Positions 34,801 to 47,700 of a DNA stretch of 64,000 nt are shown piece by piece. Position numbers and translations under genes: made by a program. The DNA is taken from assembly GCA_027946555.1 (NCBI GenBank), contig JAPEVC010000033.1:1-64000 (forward strand). Direction: 5' to 3'. The stretch is from Gnomoniopsis sp. IMI 355080 (Eukaryota > Ascomycota > Sordariomycetes > Diaporthales > Gnomoniaceae). The notes below the pieces were generated by a model. It ran no database searches. It was not told the DNA's origin and saw nothing but the letters and a program-made list of their open reading frames with translations. How positions within the stretch are numbered: the first letter of the stretch is position 1; every line of letters begins with the position of its first letter.

Positions 34801-37800
34801 TTCGCAATCGCCAAAACGACTTACCTAGGTAGGTACCTATCATCTGGGGTACCTAGACCGCTGGGGTATTGGAAATGAGAACACAACGATCCGGCCCGCT
34901 GTCTAATCTCCAGCGGGGTTGACAAGGATCCTTGGCAAGTTCGGATGGCAGTTGCAACAACGACAAGCAATCGTACCAAAAAGAGTCGGTATCACCACCT
35001 AGGCATGTCACATGCAATGTTTCCTGTTCCAAGAGTAGTTTTGCGTAAACTGAGGTGTCAATTGTCTTGGATAGGTTAGTTATCGCGAATCAGAACAAGG
35101 GTAGGTGGCCGTGCTCCTACTACGCACATCATGCCGTAGCACAGCAGAATGAACAGGACAGTCCAGGGATCCGCAGACACAACCAACCAAGGGAGACGTG
35201 TTGACAAGACCGCGCCTAGTGTCCGTAATTGCGTTTCTTTGCATTGCGAGCATTGCGAGCCTGTGTGACCATCGCGGCTAAACCATCGATGACCTGCAGA
35301 TGGGAAATCACCAACAAGCGCCATCAAGGGCTGCCATCTGCGCCGGACTTTTGTCGCGTCTTTTGACGCAGGGATCAGCTTACCAAGTATTGCAGGGAAT
35401 TTCACACTGTTGGTCTTTGTGGGCCTTATCCCTGATAAGTACAAGTAGTTCCACTAAAACAGCGTAGTAAGTACTGCGTAGACAGACAGGGTCCTTTTGC
35501 TGTTTGATGATACGTGGAAACCGTCCAGGACAGGCCAAACTCCAAAGGTGAAGACAGCGCGCTTCTCGTGAGTGATACCGATTGACATGGACAGGACGAA
35601 CTGGACGATGCAATGCAAATACATCAGTGTCAAAGGGGTCATTTTCTATGTGTACGATGCCGTGCTGCGCTTACTTCGGTAGTATTCCGTACTGCGGGAC
35701 GGTGTCATTAATTTGGCCGGTATGGGCAAGTCGCTTGCGTCGCTTCATCCTTCGAGGATGCCTGTCGTCCGATCACCCTTGCCGCATCTCGTTTTCCCAT
35801 GTGCTGGGTCGAACGGGAAATCTGATCGGCGTGCGCAAGGGACTATTGCACAGCACTGGGACGGAATGCGGAGTTGTTCTTTTTTGGCTTATCGGCGACC
35901 TCCCCCCCCCGGTGCTGAAGGTACATGTGCCCAAGTGGCTCAGCAGGCCCAGGTCGCCGGCCCAGGTCTCGCAACGCACCTTGTCCTTCTGTGTCTGATG
36001 CAGTCTGACGCAGTCTGACGGCCGTCGCATTGTCTACTGCAGCCTGTCATCGAACGATCAGCCACACCAAGCTGAGTTGTGAGCCATACCAAGTGTCAAT
36101 AAGCCGCCAATATTGGGGCAAAACTCAAGGTACCTAACCGGAAATGAGGCTATCCGCAATCTGCTCCACTTGATCTCGCAAGCTGTTGGCCCCTTCCTAG
36201 GTAGCCAACTTGATCACGGCCCCTTGTCCCCCCTCTCGCAGCCTCTTGCTGATTGGTCCGCCTCGGATACAACAAATTGGCATGTACGTAAGGTTTTAGA
36301 CATGTTAGGGTGCGCATCTTGTTGCCCCTGTCGTCTCACACCTCTCTTGCTCAAAATACTAGGTCGGCATAGAGACCAGTAGTATGCCGTGTCTGTCATC
36401 TGAAAGTGGAGAACAAGACCTCGTGGTCCCCCTGCGAGACATCGGAGCATTTTGCACACACAGGATGCTGCCCATCTAGCGGCCTACCTGTCCAATCACG
36501 TACCCGTCATGCTTTCCCTTAGTTGTATGTTGGAAGCATCTGCAACAGTTGGCAGCAGTCTTGCTCAAGGATTTCGCAATATCACAAATGTTCATTGGGG
36601 GGGGGGGGACAAGATTGGCACAATAAAGACCATTGCGGTGCTGCTCTTCGATATATAGATGACCAAACAAGTGCATTGTAAGTTAGCGTTTCGAGCAATA
36701 GTCATCCGGATTGCCGTTGGATCCGGCCGGCTCTGTTAAGCTGCAGATCAACTGGCCCGTGGCGGCATCGTTGCGCAGCATAGGGCTGAAGAAATATGGA
36801 ATGGAGGAAGCTACCGCTTCCAACCGCTTTGACTAGAACGATGCTCGAGATTGTACTACACCAGGACGGCATGGCGGGGAGCGACAGCAGATTGTCCATC
36901 AAGGTGCGGGCTCCAACTGCTTCTAGGCCCTTGTGGGCCGAGGAATGGCAACGATTAGAGACGCAGAGTATGCACACCAATACGTACTCCGAGTATGCAT
37001 ACGTTGCTTAGCACGGCAAGATGTCCTCGATGGGAAGACAGTGCCCCTCATGTTTCATCTCAGCTGCAGCTGGTTGGGTGGAAGTGTATACTATAGTAAG
37101 TAGTATGCGGAACCAGCGCCCAGCACAATGGATTGGTAATGACAAAAAGAGTTTATTGGCTGACTGGCCAAGGCGATGCGTGGGAGACAGGGATTGATTC
37201 GGCGGTGGTGGTGTGGTGAGGTGGTATTCGAAGCAGCAGAAGTGGAGATTGTCGTGAACGTGCGGGCTGAAGGCGAGAGAAAGACGTATGACAGCAGCAG
37301 GAGGCTGGTGGAGGGGCCCATGAGGTCGGACTCGGAGGGATCGTGAGAAAATCGGTGCCGTGCGAGACTCGGGTCCGAGAACTCTGTGGATGTTACCAAA
37401 TTCAGAGCTGAGATAAGTTGGTTATTATAGTTCAAGTTCAGCGACGACATTACCATGCGCGAGATCCAGAGACCTGGAGTGGCAGTGCTCGTCCGTCTGA
37501 GGCAGCAGCGATGCTGTTGTAGGTGAGCCGAGCTGCCGTTGCCAAGGTGAAAATGGCATCCCGATCAAGATCGGTATATGAGGGTGTGGGGTATGGTATT
37601 GTCGCTGGATTCAGCAAGGGTGTAAGCGAGAGCTGCAAGGCGAGATGATCTGATGCGTACCTAGTGATGGCAGGATCATGGCCGCTTCATACTATGTTGG
37701 TCAGGTATCTGTCGAAACGAGGCCGCAACAATGCCAGCATTCGGTGGCATGGATTTGCGGGTGATGGCGGGTAAACCCCAGTCGATGCAGACCCCGTATA

Positions 37801-40209
37801 CATAACTACTTAGTTACCTAGCTAAGCACGGTTGCACAGGAATGCAGGCGGCAGGATAACCAATGTAGGGTCGACATGCTGCATCTTTGCCCGCGGGTCC
37901 TTCCTGATTACTGCGTGCATTTCACAGTTTCATGCAAATTTTGCTGCATGCGAAGGGTTATACGCAAATCCCCTTATTCAACAGGCAACTTTGGGACGAC
38001 AGCATCTTGATGAACACTGAGTCGGAGTCTGCCACAGTAGTAAGAGAAGATGTTCAAATAATACTATACTATATACATAGTAGAATACTGCGCAGTACGC
38101 TGCCAACTCCGAGGATGATTCCTGTCCCAGGACTAATTCGGGTTCCACAGCGCGGCAGACCTCCTATCATCAATTGGGATCTACTACGCAGTACAATTGT
38201 CCCAGGTGTGGCAGCGTGTTCCGGGTCTGCGGTCTTCTCGGATCTCGTCCAAACCCCAGACAAGGTTACTTTAGACAGCAAGATTGACAGGGAACAAGAA
38301 CAGTACCGTCTTATACCCCTGCGATACATGCTCGCTGCCTAGCACACAGCCTTTGCAGGGTACTTTTTAAGTTCCGATTAGTATGTCTTAGTGGCCCCAC
38401 AGCCCATGCGACAGTCCCAACGGCTCGTTCCAATCCAGCCAAACAGCGTACGAGAAATTTGGTTGCCTTGAACGTCCCCCTCCACCTTGAAGTTTGCATC
38501 GGACGGTCTGACTTGATTTTTCTAGTGGTCCTCTAGTGCCCGCACACCTATTTTTGACACGCAACTACTACCATAGTATGTAACTACCTCAGTACCAAAT
38601 TACGTCGCTTTCGTTCCGTGCCAAATCGGGTCGCTTATTGCGCTTAGGGCCAACGTTGCACAAGTGAATATCAGAAAGGCACTTGTCCTCATTCAGTCAA
38701 TCGATCCACCAACCAGCTGACCTTGTACTTTGTATTGCATAACAACTGTCTGTGTTACACAGCCCGTCAATTCGAGCCAGTCTTTTCCATCCCCCAACAC
38801 ACTGCCACCGCTGATGCTACATAGCATATGTGTAGATGCTGTAGCGGATGACTGTACCTGCACAGTCTCTGTCTTGTGGCCCTCGCCTGATGTCGCTGTG
38901 CTGCGCTTGTGTCTCCCACGGTGCACCAACATGAGCATGGTCACTCCGCCCCCATTTGGCTTTGCTGTCACTGTCCAGGGCGCAAAAAGGGCGGGCGGAA
39001 AAATGGCAACACCTGCAGGTGACACAACCTCGATTAACGCGCTTCGCCAATTCGGTGCCATGTTGTACAGACAGACAGACAAAGAGAACGCAATTGTGCT
39101 TGTTGGTTCCAGTCAGCCATATCCTTGGTCCCCGACGCTTTCCAGACGAAGCGTCTTTTCAAGCCTGCGGCCAGCAACCCCACGTTGGCTCTGTCACAGT
39201 ATGATGAGGCTGTACCGAATCTGCAAAGCGATGAGCGGTCGAAGAAAACAGACTAGCGCCCCGTGGAATCTCCACGGAGATAGTCTGTACAAGCAGACAA
39301 AGTATCATGGCTGGAAATGGAGCCAAAATGTACGAGGCAAAATACCGTGGATCATGTATCAACCAACAGCAGAGAACTACTCACAGTACGTAGGTACTAC
39401 GCGGTAAATATCCAACCCTGAGCCCACCCCAGTTGTTCTCTTTTGCTTCCCTGTCCCTTGTCTTTTCTACTTGTTGGGCCATGCCCTGTCAGATCCCCAG
39501 GCTGCGAATCTGGCAGACTGCCTGACCGTTGACATCCTCCTCTCCTCAAACCTGGGTTACATGCAGGCAACTGTTTTTCTACGCACATTTTGTTCCTCAC
39601 GTACCGACAAGGGAGGGCCTCTCCTATGCACTAGCGACACTGTGTCGAAAGTAGAAGACTACAAGTCCTATTTTGTTGCACTCTTGCGAGATCCGAATGC
39701 GTTACTCGCCCGTCACACCTTGAAAGGCCGTGCTCTCACAGTGGTCTCCGCACACTTGCAAGGGTCAGATATACCCGTCTTTTTTCTTATGCCGTTGTAA
39801 GTCGACAAGTCTGGCTTTTCCAAGTTCATCTTTAGTCCCGAGATCTATTCCTTGGAGACCTAAACGGTTCAAGCGCTAGTCTTGCTCGCCGTTGTCTCCA
39901 CGGCCTTGCGGCTGATCTGAAAATAGCTTCCCCCCTCCACACGTCCAGTGCTGGGAGGACCCTCTTTGCCGATATCGAGATAGGATCCACAAGAGCCAAA
40001 AAAGACCCTTCGTTGTAGTATACCGCCTGTGTATTTCAACGAAAACGACCATAGCCTTGTCAAGATTCAAAGATTCATGTTGAACATAACATGCATCTTC
40101 GATAGCGTTGGGACAGTCTACGTACGGTTAGGTCTTGTACTTTGCCCGTCTGTTACTGTCTATCCCCTGTTTCTTTTCGTCTTCTCCTTGTCTAGACTGC
40201 TCTTTCAGA

Positions 40210-40650
40210 ATGGAACGTGCGTGTGAGGACCGAGGCCGAGTACATCAGCACTCACAAGACCCCAGACCTAGACTCAGACCCACGCCCTGCGGGAGAGGCT
40301 CCACCACCAACAGACACACAATCACTCTTGCCCCTGCCCACACCCCCGACCTTGAACCCACACCCACCCAAAGTACTCCTACCCCTGCGCCTCGCACGCC
40401 AGCTTCAGCATATATCAACACCCTCTCCTCGTCCCAGACTTCGACTTCACCTTCTTGCTCATCATCAACGGCATCCGTCTTCCAGCCTCACCAACAAACA
40501 TTAATATATCGTCCCTCATCAGACAACTATTCTGAAATACTATCACACTCACAACATATTTCCGCATCGTAACTTCAGCCTCCCATAATACACTCTCGCT
40601 GCCCGTCGCTATCGACCCTCTTGAAGTCATTCTCATCCCTACCAGCAAGC
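40210..40650 (+). promoter_or_regulatory. Probable leader of the CON7-like gene with a 120-codon upstream frame
   Basis: An ATG at 40210 opens a 120-codon frame rich in Ser/Thr/Pro that ends at 40572, 78 nt before the start of the main gene. From that ATG to 40651 there is no other plus-strand ATG in any frame. The segment is rich in C and A and poor in G, as expected for a fungal 5' untranslated leader. Whether the upstream ATG is inside the transcript is unknown; if so, the frame would be an upstream ORF that could reduce translation of the regulator. Confidence 0.4.
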
Positions 40651-41723
40651 ATGAGTACTGCTACCCTTCAGTTCGATCCCGGTTTTGGCCATTTTCAGAT
40701 GGGTAGTCGATCTTCCTTTGCCTGGCCTGGTAGGTGGACTCTTTTCCAAGCTTGCAACACAGGAATGTCCTCAATTCTCTAACATTGAAATTCCAAACAG
40801 ACGTTGTTCTTGAGTCCTCTGACAACACTCAATACGGCCAGGATCTTGGGCCGTACTCTTCGGAAGCCAGCCTCAGCCCTCCATTGCACTCGCGCTCGAT
40901 GACCAGCAGTCCGTCCAGAATGACACCGGAGCAGCGGGAGCTGAAGAGGCAACGAGACCAGGCCCGCCGCGACTCCAAGCTTGCCGCTCGTCTTCACCGT
41001 TCCAGCAGCCACTCTTCGCACAGCGAGCAATATGAGGTTCCATCACCACCGCACTCCATCAACGGCGATTACACCAGCACTACCAGCCTGGCTCACATGC
41101 CCATTTACACGACTGCTCCGGCCGATATGTCTCTTTTGACTGAGCCCACCACCCTGGCTCCGCAGATGGTGTTGCAACCTTACTCTCCACCACTGCCAAC
41201 TTCCACCTCATTGCCTCTCCACTCTCCCCCTCTACCATCTTCTACCTCGACGGTCTTTCCTAGCCCGTACCAGCCGCACAGTTACTTGCCCGAGTATCCA
41301 TATACTCCTTCCGCCAGCTCTAGCGTGTCATCGCACTACGGGTGAGTTAATTCCTCCAGAGGTCCACTTTGAAAAACGTGAGCTAATTCTGAATTTAGAC
41401 ACATGTCTCATGAGCCACCCATGATGTACTCGATGCCACCCGTCATGCACAACGGTGGAATGCCCCAACACGGAGACGGACCCTCAGCTGTGCGTGTCGT
41501 TCAGAGCAGGCCCAAGCCTCAATGCTGGGAGCACGGTTGCAATGGCCGCCAGTTTTCGACCTTCAGCAACCTTTTACGTCACCAACGTGAGAAATCGGGC
41601 CAAGCTTCCAAAGCCTCCTGCCCAGACTGTGGCGCCGAATTCACGCGGACAACAGCAAGAAATGGGCACCTGCTTCACCAGAAGTGTAAGACGAAGAGGC
41701 AGGGATCGACGAGCAGCAACTGA
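40651..41723 (+). CDS. C2H2 zinc-finger transcription factor, CON7-like
   Basis: Three exons: 40651-40729, 40801-41341 and 41399-41723 (314 aa). Introns are 71 bp (donor GTAGGT, branch CTAAC, acceptor CAG) and 57 bp (donor GTGAGT, acceptor TTAG); both junctions keep frame. The N-terminal two-thirds are low-complexity Ser/Pro/Tyr-rich with one charged conserved-looking block (TPEQRELKRQRDQARRDSK). The C-terminus carries CWEHGCNGRQFSTFSNLLRH and CPDCGAEFTRTTARNGHLLH, a pair of C2H2-type fingers that I recognise from CON7 proteins, regulators of conidium shape and infection-structure formation in Magnaporthe and Fusarium. The match is from memory of the family, so the name is left open. The gene sits alone in a 21.7-kb gene desert. 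Confidence 0.87.
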
Positions 41724-44700
41724 AAATATCAGAAAAAGAAAATAAAATAAAAAACACAACAACCCAGTTCACATGGAAGAGCAAGAGGCACAGCTTAGCT
41801 TGCATTTGGGACCGAGATACCAGGGATAGGCGAAAAGTTGGTCAACTCTTCAGCCTCCCATCGCTTCACTTCGACTTTTGGGAACCAAATTATATTTTAC
41901 GATGGCCCGTTTCCTTCTATACTCGACGCCAAGCTACGCATATTAGCTTGAAGAGCTATAAGAATCGAATGGGCATCATCGCATAAGGACCGTCGGCATG
42001 TATTATAAGGGCAACGCGTATCTGGGTTTTGGTTATCGGTTTACTTGTTTGCCTCGGGCTTGGAGGGCTTCTGAGAACATTGATTCATACGAGACTCCGT
42101 ATCCATTTATGTTCTGAAAGATTATCTGCCGATTGTTTGTTAGACTCCTGCGAAGGACCTCTTCTGGGCACGGAGTATCAGGGCGCACCAGGGGAAAAAG
42201 GGTTTGGGTCCGCGCACAGCGTGACGAGTTTTGCCTTTATGAAAGGGCCACACGGTGATAGCAGACATCATTAGCTTCTTGCACATAGCTTCTTCCGGAT
42301 TGCGGAGAAGCGTTTTCCATGTACTTAATTTACTGCGGAATGTAACGCATCATGATACCTTCAAGTCCACACACGCGTCCAGTCTCTCAAAAGCTCAGTG
42401 ACAACTTACCCGGGATTGGATATTTACAGTACAGCGGCAAATCAGTAGTCTGATTCGCCAAAGACTTTGATGGCATGAATGCGTTGGTTTCAGCCGTTGT
42501 GTTCGCAGTAACCAACAGCACTCGTGAACCGCGCAAACTACAAGTCAACACGTTGGGTGCGAGGCAAGGCAATAGGTCGCTCTGCTGTTGAGCACGGGTT
42601 CGTATCTGGGTACCTAGTTAGACAGCATAAGTTGAAAAAACCTGTCCCAGCTAGCGCGCGGCACAGCGGCAAACCTGGTGCAGTACCATCCCCGCGTACC
42701 AAACAAAAAGAGGAGAGATACTCCCGCCGGGCCCAAAATGGAATGGCATTCAAGGATGAGCCCAGTCTGTCCGTGATCGTGGCTACTACCTAACATAGTA
42801 CGTAGGTTCCTCGTCTAGGCACGTACACGTACCTCCCTAGGGAGGCAGGTATTTTGCGCGATTCCTTTGACCATATCCAAAGACTTTCATAGCACGATCC
42901 GGAAGGCGATCCCGTGGTTACGCAGGATCGGAACCGAGAAAGAAGCGCCATGTTCCCGCAGCCAAGTCGAGGACGGATGCAGTCATCTACAGATTATTTG
43001 GATTACTTCTCTTGAATATTGCGTTCAAGTTGTGACTAAGTCGTAAATGATGTGTTGCCTGACTATTCCGCCGCGTCTGCACGATCGAAGCCATTGGCGA
43101 ACATCGCCAGCCCAAAGCCGGGTGCGAGGGTCCGGCTGCATCATGGTCACATGGGCGCTTCTCGAAGACGCAGGCTGGGGTTCTAGAAGCGTTACATCGA
43201 GCCGCCAGACCCGCCACTTACACGCCACTGCCTTGCGTTTCCCAAGATTCCACTTGCCGCAGGGCGCAAAAAAAAAAAAAAGGGCCAAGTCTGGGCGGGC
43301 ATGATCGTAATGTCCCCCCACTGTGCAAAGACTAGAACTTGCTCTGGGGCATCGGCGCCGGAAATACCACATCATCATTGAAGCGTCAGGCGCACCGAGC
43401 CGGGGAATATGGACGGGGGGAAGCTCCACACTGCCCATCAACCGAGTGACCTACGTTGACCCTCGCCATCACCTCCACCCCTTCTCCCTTCGCCGTCTGT
43501 GCCGCAGCCTGCAACGCACACTGCAGGTCGTGCAGCTCGCGGGACCAGGCGAGACGGGGTTTGTGGGTAGCATCCTCCCCGATTTCCCACGTGCTCGGCG
43601 TCTGCTTCTTTGTTCCCACTTGGTCGCTGCGTGTCAGCAGCATGGGGATGAATCCTGCCGCTCAATGGCGGCCGTCAGCCCAGTAAACGGCACCGTCGAA
43701 CCTTGCTCTGGGCCCTTAATTCGTGGCCTATCAGCCTGTATGCTATGTGGGCTTTTGTCCAGCAGTCATGGACTCGCAGGTGGCCGCATGTCATTGGCAA
43801 CGATGCGTTCTGGTGATTTGGCGGTTGCAGACCGGTCTTTGCGCCCCCCCTCCCCTTCCCCCACGTCGTGTTGCTTCTCTGAGACCGTTCACGAATTTCA
43901 TAGGTCTACAGGAGAAGACCTTTTACTTCCCCATAGAAAACTAGCTTGGTGGAACCACGGGCGTTGGGACCGCGTCTGGGATAGGTAACTAGGTAGGTAG
44001 AGGTCGTCAAGTGCGGTAAGCTATCAATATCAGGCAGGGCTTTCAATGTGTTCAAGGCCTGGTCCCTACCTAGGTATCTAGGTACCGAAGTAATTTCTTA
44101 CTTCCTTCGCTTCGTCTACCACGTGGAAAATCTCACTTTGAGGATCCACCACGTGGAAGGCTAATTTTAGAGTCCATCACTTCGGTTTCCCCCCGGACGA
44201 TAAGACTTGCTTAGTGCGGGAAGGACCCATCTTCGGCTGTCCTTGGTCCTCGAGGATTATATTCCTGGGAATGACGGGCCTGGTTGCGAAGCTCCTGTGC
44301 CTGACGCTAGTGACGATGGTAGGAGGATTCCATCGGTGGGTAGTTCCGCCGGTAATTGTCAACGGCTCTGAAGGCGGACAGCCCTGTCTGCTAAAGCTTC
44401 AATAGCTGAGCGGTCCAAGACACGCTACTCGAGAGCTTCCATACTCGCCACCGAACAACCTCCTTCTTTTGGCAACTACATCCTAGACCGACACCACGAT
44501 GCTTAGCCGAAATTTCCAGAGGTTCGGCTCGACGCAAGCTAAGGAGCTTACCCCAGGGTGCAAGGGCCTATGCTGTACCACCACTTTACGGACAGTGTAA
44601 GCAAGATCTGAAAGAGCACCATGGATGTATTAAACAAAGGTCTCCAAGTACTCGGTGATTCTACAGACAACGACCCATATCCATGCATTCTGTAGGCACA

Positions 44701-47700
44701 GGTCAAGGCTTCCAAGTCTGTCAGCCTCCTTGTTTTTCTCTCTTTTTTCCCTCCCGCCGTTTTCTGACCACTGGGCTCTGATTAACGTCGATTATTTCAA
44801 TTTGTGGCTGAGCGGTTAGTTCCGTGTAATTACTACAGCTACTGGACTACAAGTAGTCAAACCAAAAGAGACGCATCTGGGTCACCCATCTGGCCTGCTT
44901 GATGACAGCGACCTTACCAAGCCCACGCTGGCCGCACCCAAGCCTCGACTAAGGGATGGGATTTCGATCCAACCTACAAGGTAACGTTGAAAGCACCCTG
45001 GTTCGTTTCAAGGGGGGTTGTGCAGACAAAACAGCTGGTTTGTATCGGCCATGATGCTTGCGGTTGCTGAGAAGCACAGTTGGCGAGTCGACCAGTAGAA
45101 TGGGTAGACATTTCATTTTACCCTTATTAGAGCCAATCAACGCCCAACGGTGCCCTGCGCGGCTTTTGAGAGCATGGAACATCCAGACTCCGCCAAATGG
45201 TCATCAATACGAGCCTCGTGAACAGGTGCGACGGCATTGATTGAACGATGGTCCCTGTCGAATTTGAGTAGGGTTACGATGGGCTCACTTCTTTCATAGA
45301 CTAGATTGGTCATTACGAAGAAGATCTGTGCCTCACACGCCAGCCAACATGCCCACCTCAGGTCTTAGTACGTGGATGTCAGCAACAGTGTTCATTCCGC
45401 GGACACCCAGCTTCGTCAGACACACTAGCACATAAAGTGGATGACCGGATGCAGCGACCCATTCACCTTCACTGTAGCCGACGGTGCAGACTTGATCCCA
45501 GACCTGGCACCCTGTTTTGGAGGGAATAGTCTGTTCTGTACGGGTACGAGTACAGTACATAGGTGGGACATAGGTCGTCGTTTGGACTGGTTCGGGGCAT
45601 CCTAGGTCTCTCGGGGATATGCTGCCAATGAAAGCAAATTGTAACGGTCGGCGGAGAGCAAACAATTAGTCCGCTTCCTGTAAGAGGTCCTTGCAAAGAC
45701 TGACACCCAGAAGCATTGCTACCGCGATCATTACGTGCTGTTGGTGCGCATGGTCCCAATGCAAGCTTTTAGCCGCCGCTTGCGTATACGCTACAGACCA
45801 ATCTGAGCAGCTCATGCATTCTATTTAAGCTATATTGGAGGATCGATTCAGTATCGTGCCGAGCGAAGGCATCCGCGACTGTCGAGTCTCGAACAATCCC
45901 CGAGGGAATGCGGAGGGAGACAAGCCTGTCATCGAACAGCGGTCTAGCAGGTTGGATTCCACAAGGTTCGGGTTGCCAGGTTGAGGAAATCATGGAATGG
46001 GAATATTTCGAAGCGGTACCCCTGGCCTTTACAGGCGTTTACTGGTACTTACAGAGTATCGTGGTAATACATGATTTGCGTCGCCCCTGCGCCACATCCT
46101 TGGGTAGCTCAGCCAACGGTCAGTCCCAATGAACTTATGCACGAGAGGTTGTTACTCAACGAAGAGAGAGGCGCAATTATCAGCCTGGTCCTCTTGTCGG
46201 CTCAACATTGGCCAGAACAGTTGTCTTGATCTAATAAGACCTTTGGGAAGTGAGCTTTGAAGTCGCTCAACGAACGAGTAGTGACGGAGAAATTTGATTT
46301 GCGTGCCCAATTCCCGCGGCCCTGGCTGTCCCAGACCTGTACGTTCCTCATAGCCTCGTAAACATGTCTACCAAACAAATAATAGCGGCTCCGACCGAGA
46401 GTGTTCCGTGTGGGACTATCTAGTTACTTTGCGAAAGCTGATTCTTTTAGAGATCGTCCGAACAAGATGGCATGAATGGATCATTGGGAGGGCAATCTCT
46501 TGCTCCCGCTTCTTTGGCAGGCACCCCGAATGACCGCGAGACATGATGAACTCCTCCTGATACTCCGCTCGAACTTACAGGAAAGCCCGTGGACATCTAC
46601 ACTTTCTACGTTGCAGAGCAAGAAGACGAAATAGGCAGCTTTCGGAACGAAAGTCACAGGCCTGGATCAAAGACTTGACCATCGCGAGCTGCTGTTATTC
46701 TCAGAAACGTGCAGTGGTGATTCATGGCTGCACCGAGCCTGCGGACGTGGAGATCCTGAAACTTCTTGTCTCACGACTGAAGATGCCGACCATGAGAAGA
46801 GACCAAACACTGACCCCTGCACCTGGCTCGGACACATGTAGCTGCCGTCGACGAAGAAAAAATCATGTAAGCTGTGGGAGCATGCCCCATGGGATAATTA
46901 ACTGCGTTCTAATTGGAGAAACATGACAGGAACACGTTCATCTCGGTCAAGAGCAGAGCTGAAACGACGCGTAGCTGGGCGTTGCCTTTTGTGGAATCGC
47001 TGACAAGCACAGAAGATGAAAGATCAAGCCGAGTTCCACTTATACGAGTTATGCATGTGTTTGCCCCTTAAAGAGGCCGCAGACAAGTTTGTGGGCTGGC
47101 TACTCAGCCCAGACTTAGAACCTCGTCGTATGGTGGGTTGTGAGTCGCATGTGTGTGCCAAATTGGGGTGTCTGATGCCGTTAGACTTACGTCCACAACG
47201 TCAGTCTGCTGGAATACATTCCTGAGTCGTCCAAGGGGGTTGAAAAATGCAACAGATACAGGGGTTTGTCGCATCTGCGTGGCGAAAAGTAGGTTACCTG
47301 TGAGTGACAGATGAGAAGCTCACGTGGAGTTCGGCGAAAGGGCAGAAGGCTAATGTTCCTTCTATGAGCTCTCAAAGATGGGTGAAGCAGTATATTGTAT
47401 AAAGGAACGCATCGTTTCAATAAATTTGATGCGTCAAACTCGAGAAAGAGTCTCATTGGTGTTCCAGTCGTGGCGATTGGAGATGGGCTGTAGAGCCATA
47501 GCTAACGTGTGCAAGACGCGCAGGAGCATCGCGGACAGGCTGGAAGGATTCAGCCTCAGTAAGACGAAGGCCGGACCCCACCTCACGCCCATCTCCTGCA
47601 GGTGATCGGGGCCGGAGAAGTCCTAACACACTTTCTCAAGATGGAAGGCATACTTGTTCTCGAAGCTGTCAAGCTGGTGCCATGGCCATCGGCTGAATAT

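Larger units (their letters stand above)
26618..40209. other. Gene-poor region upstream of the CON7-like regulator
   Basis: About 13.6 kb with no supported protein gene. The longest frames (for example 34171-34677 and 38730-39407) have no domain, no plausible spliced extension and odd composition, and are treated as chance. Contents: a hairpin MITE-like element (27487-27661), four TACCTAGGTA copies (27060, 27621, 28830, 34822), TACATAGTA copies (33805, 38074), G or C runs of 9-12 (29036, 33865, 35902, 36597), a short inverted repeat (28851-28874), and small direct repeats near 31015-31060, 35240, 34545-34580 and 36000-36020. Base composition does not look strongly AT-skewed by eye, so heavy repeat-induced point mutation is not obvious. 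Confidence 0.6.

Noticed and set aside
37450..37675. Minus-strand segment that looks mildly coding
   Set aside because: The only ATG-started reading needs a 30-bp intron, too short for this organism's pattern, and no motif is recognisable.
38730..39407. A 225-codon plus-strand frame, with a 129-codon frame opposite
   Set aside because: Neither has a known domain or signal peptide; composition is not like the supported genes. Transcript data could reverse this.
26618..40209. Repeat-induced point mutation or an old retroelement filling the desert
   Set aside because: No strong AT skew by eye, no reverse transcriptase or integrase motifs in any frame, no long terminal repeats seen. A computed RIP index would settle it.
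43323..43988. A 221-codon plus-strand frame
   Set aside because: No recognisable domain, odd mix of residues, overlapping frames of similar quality on the other strand, no splice partners. Treated as chance in non-coding DNA.
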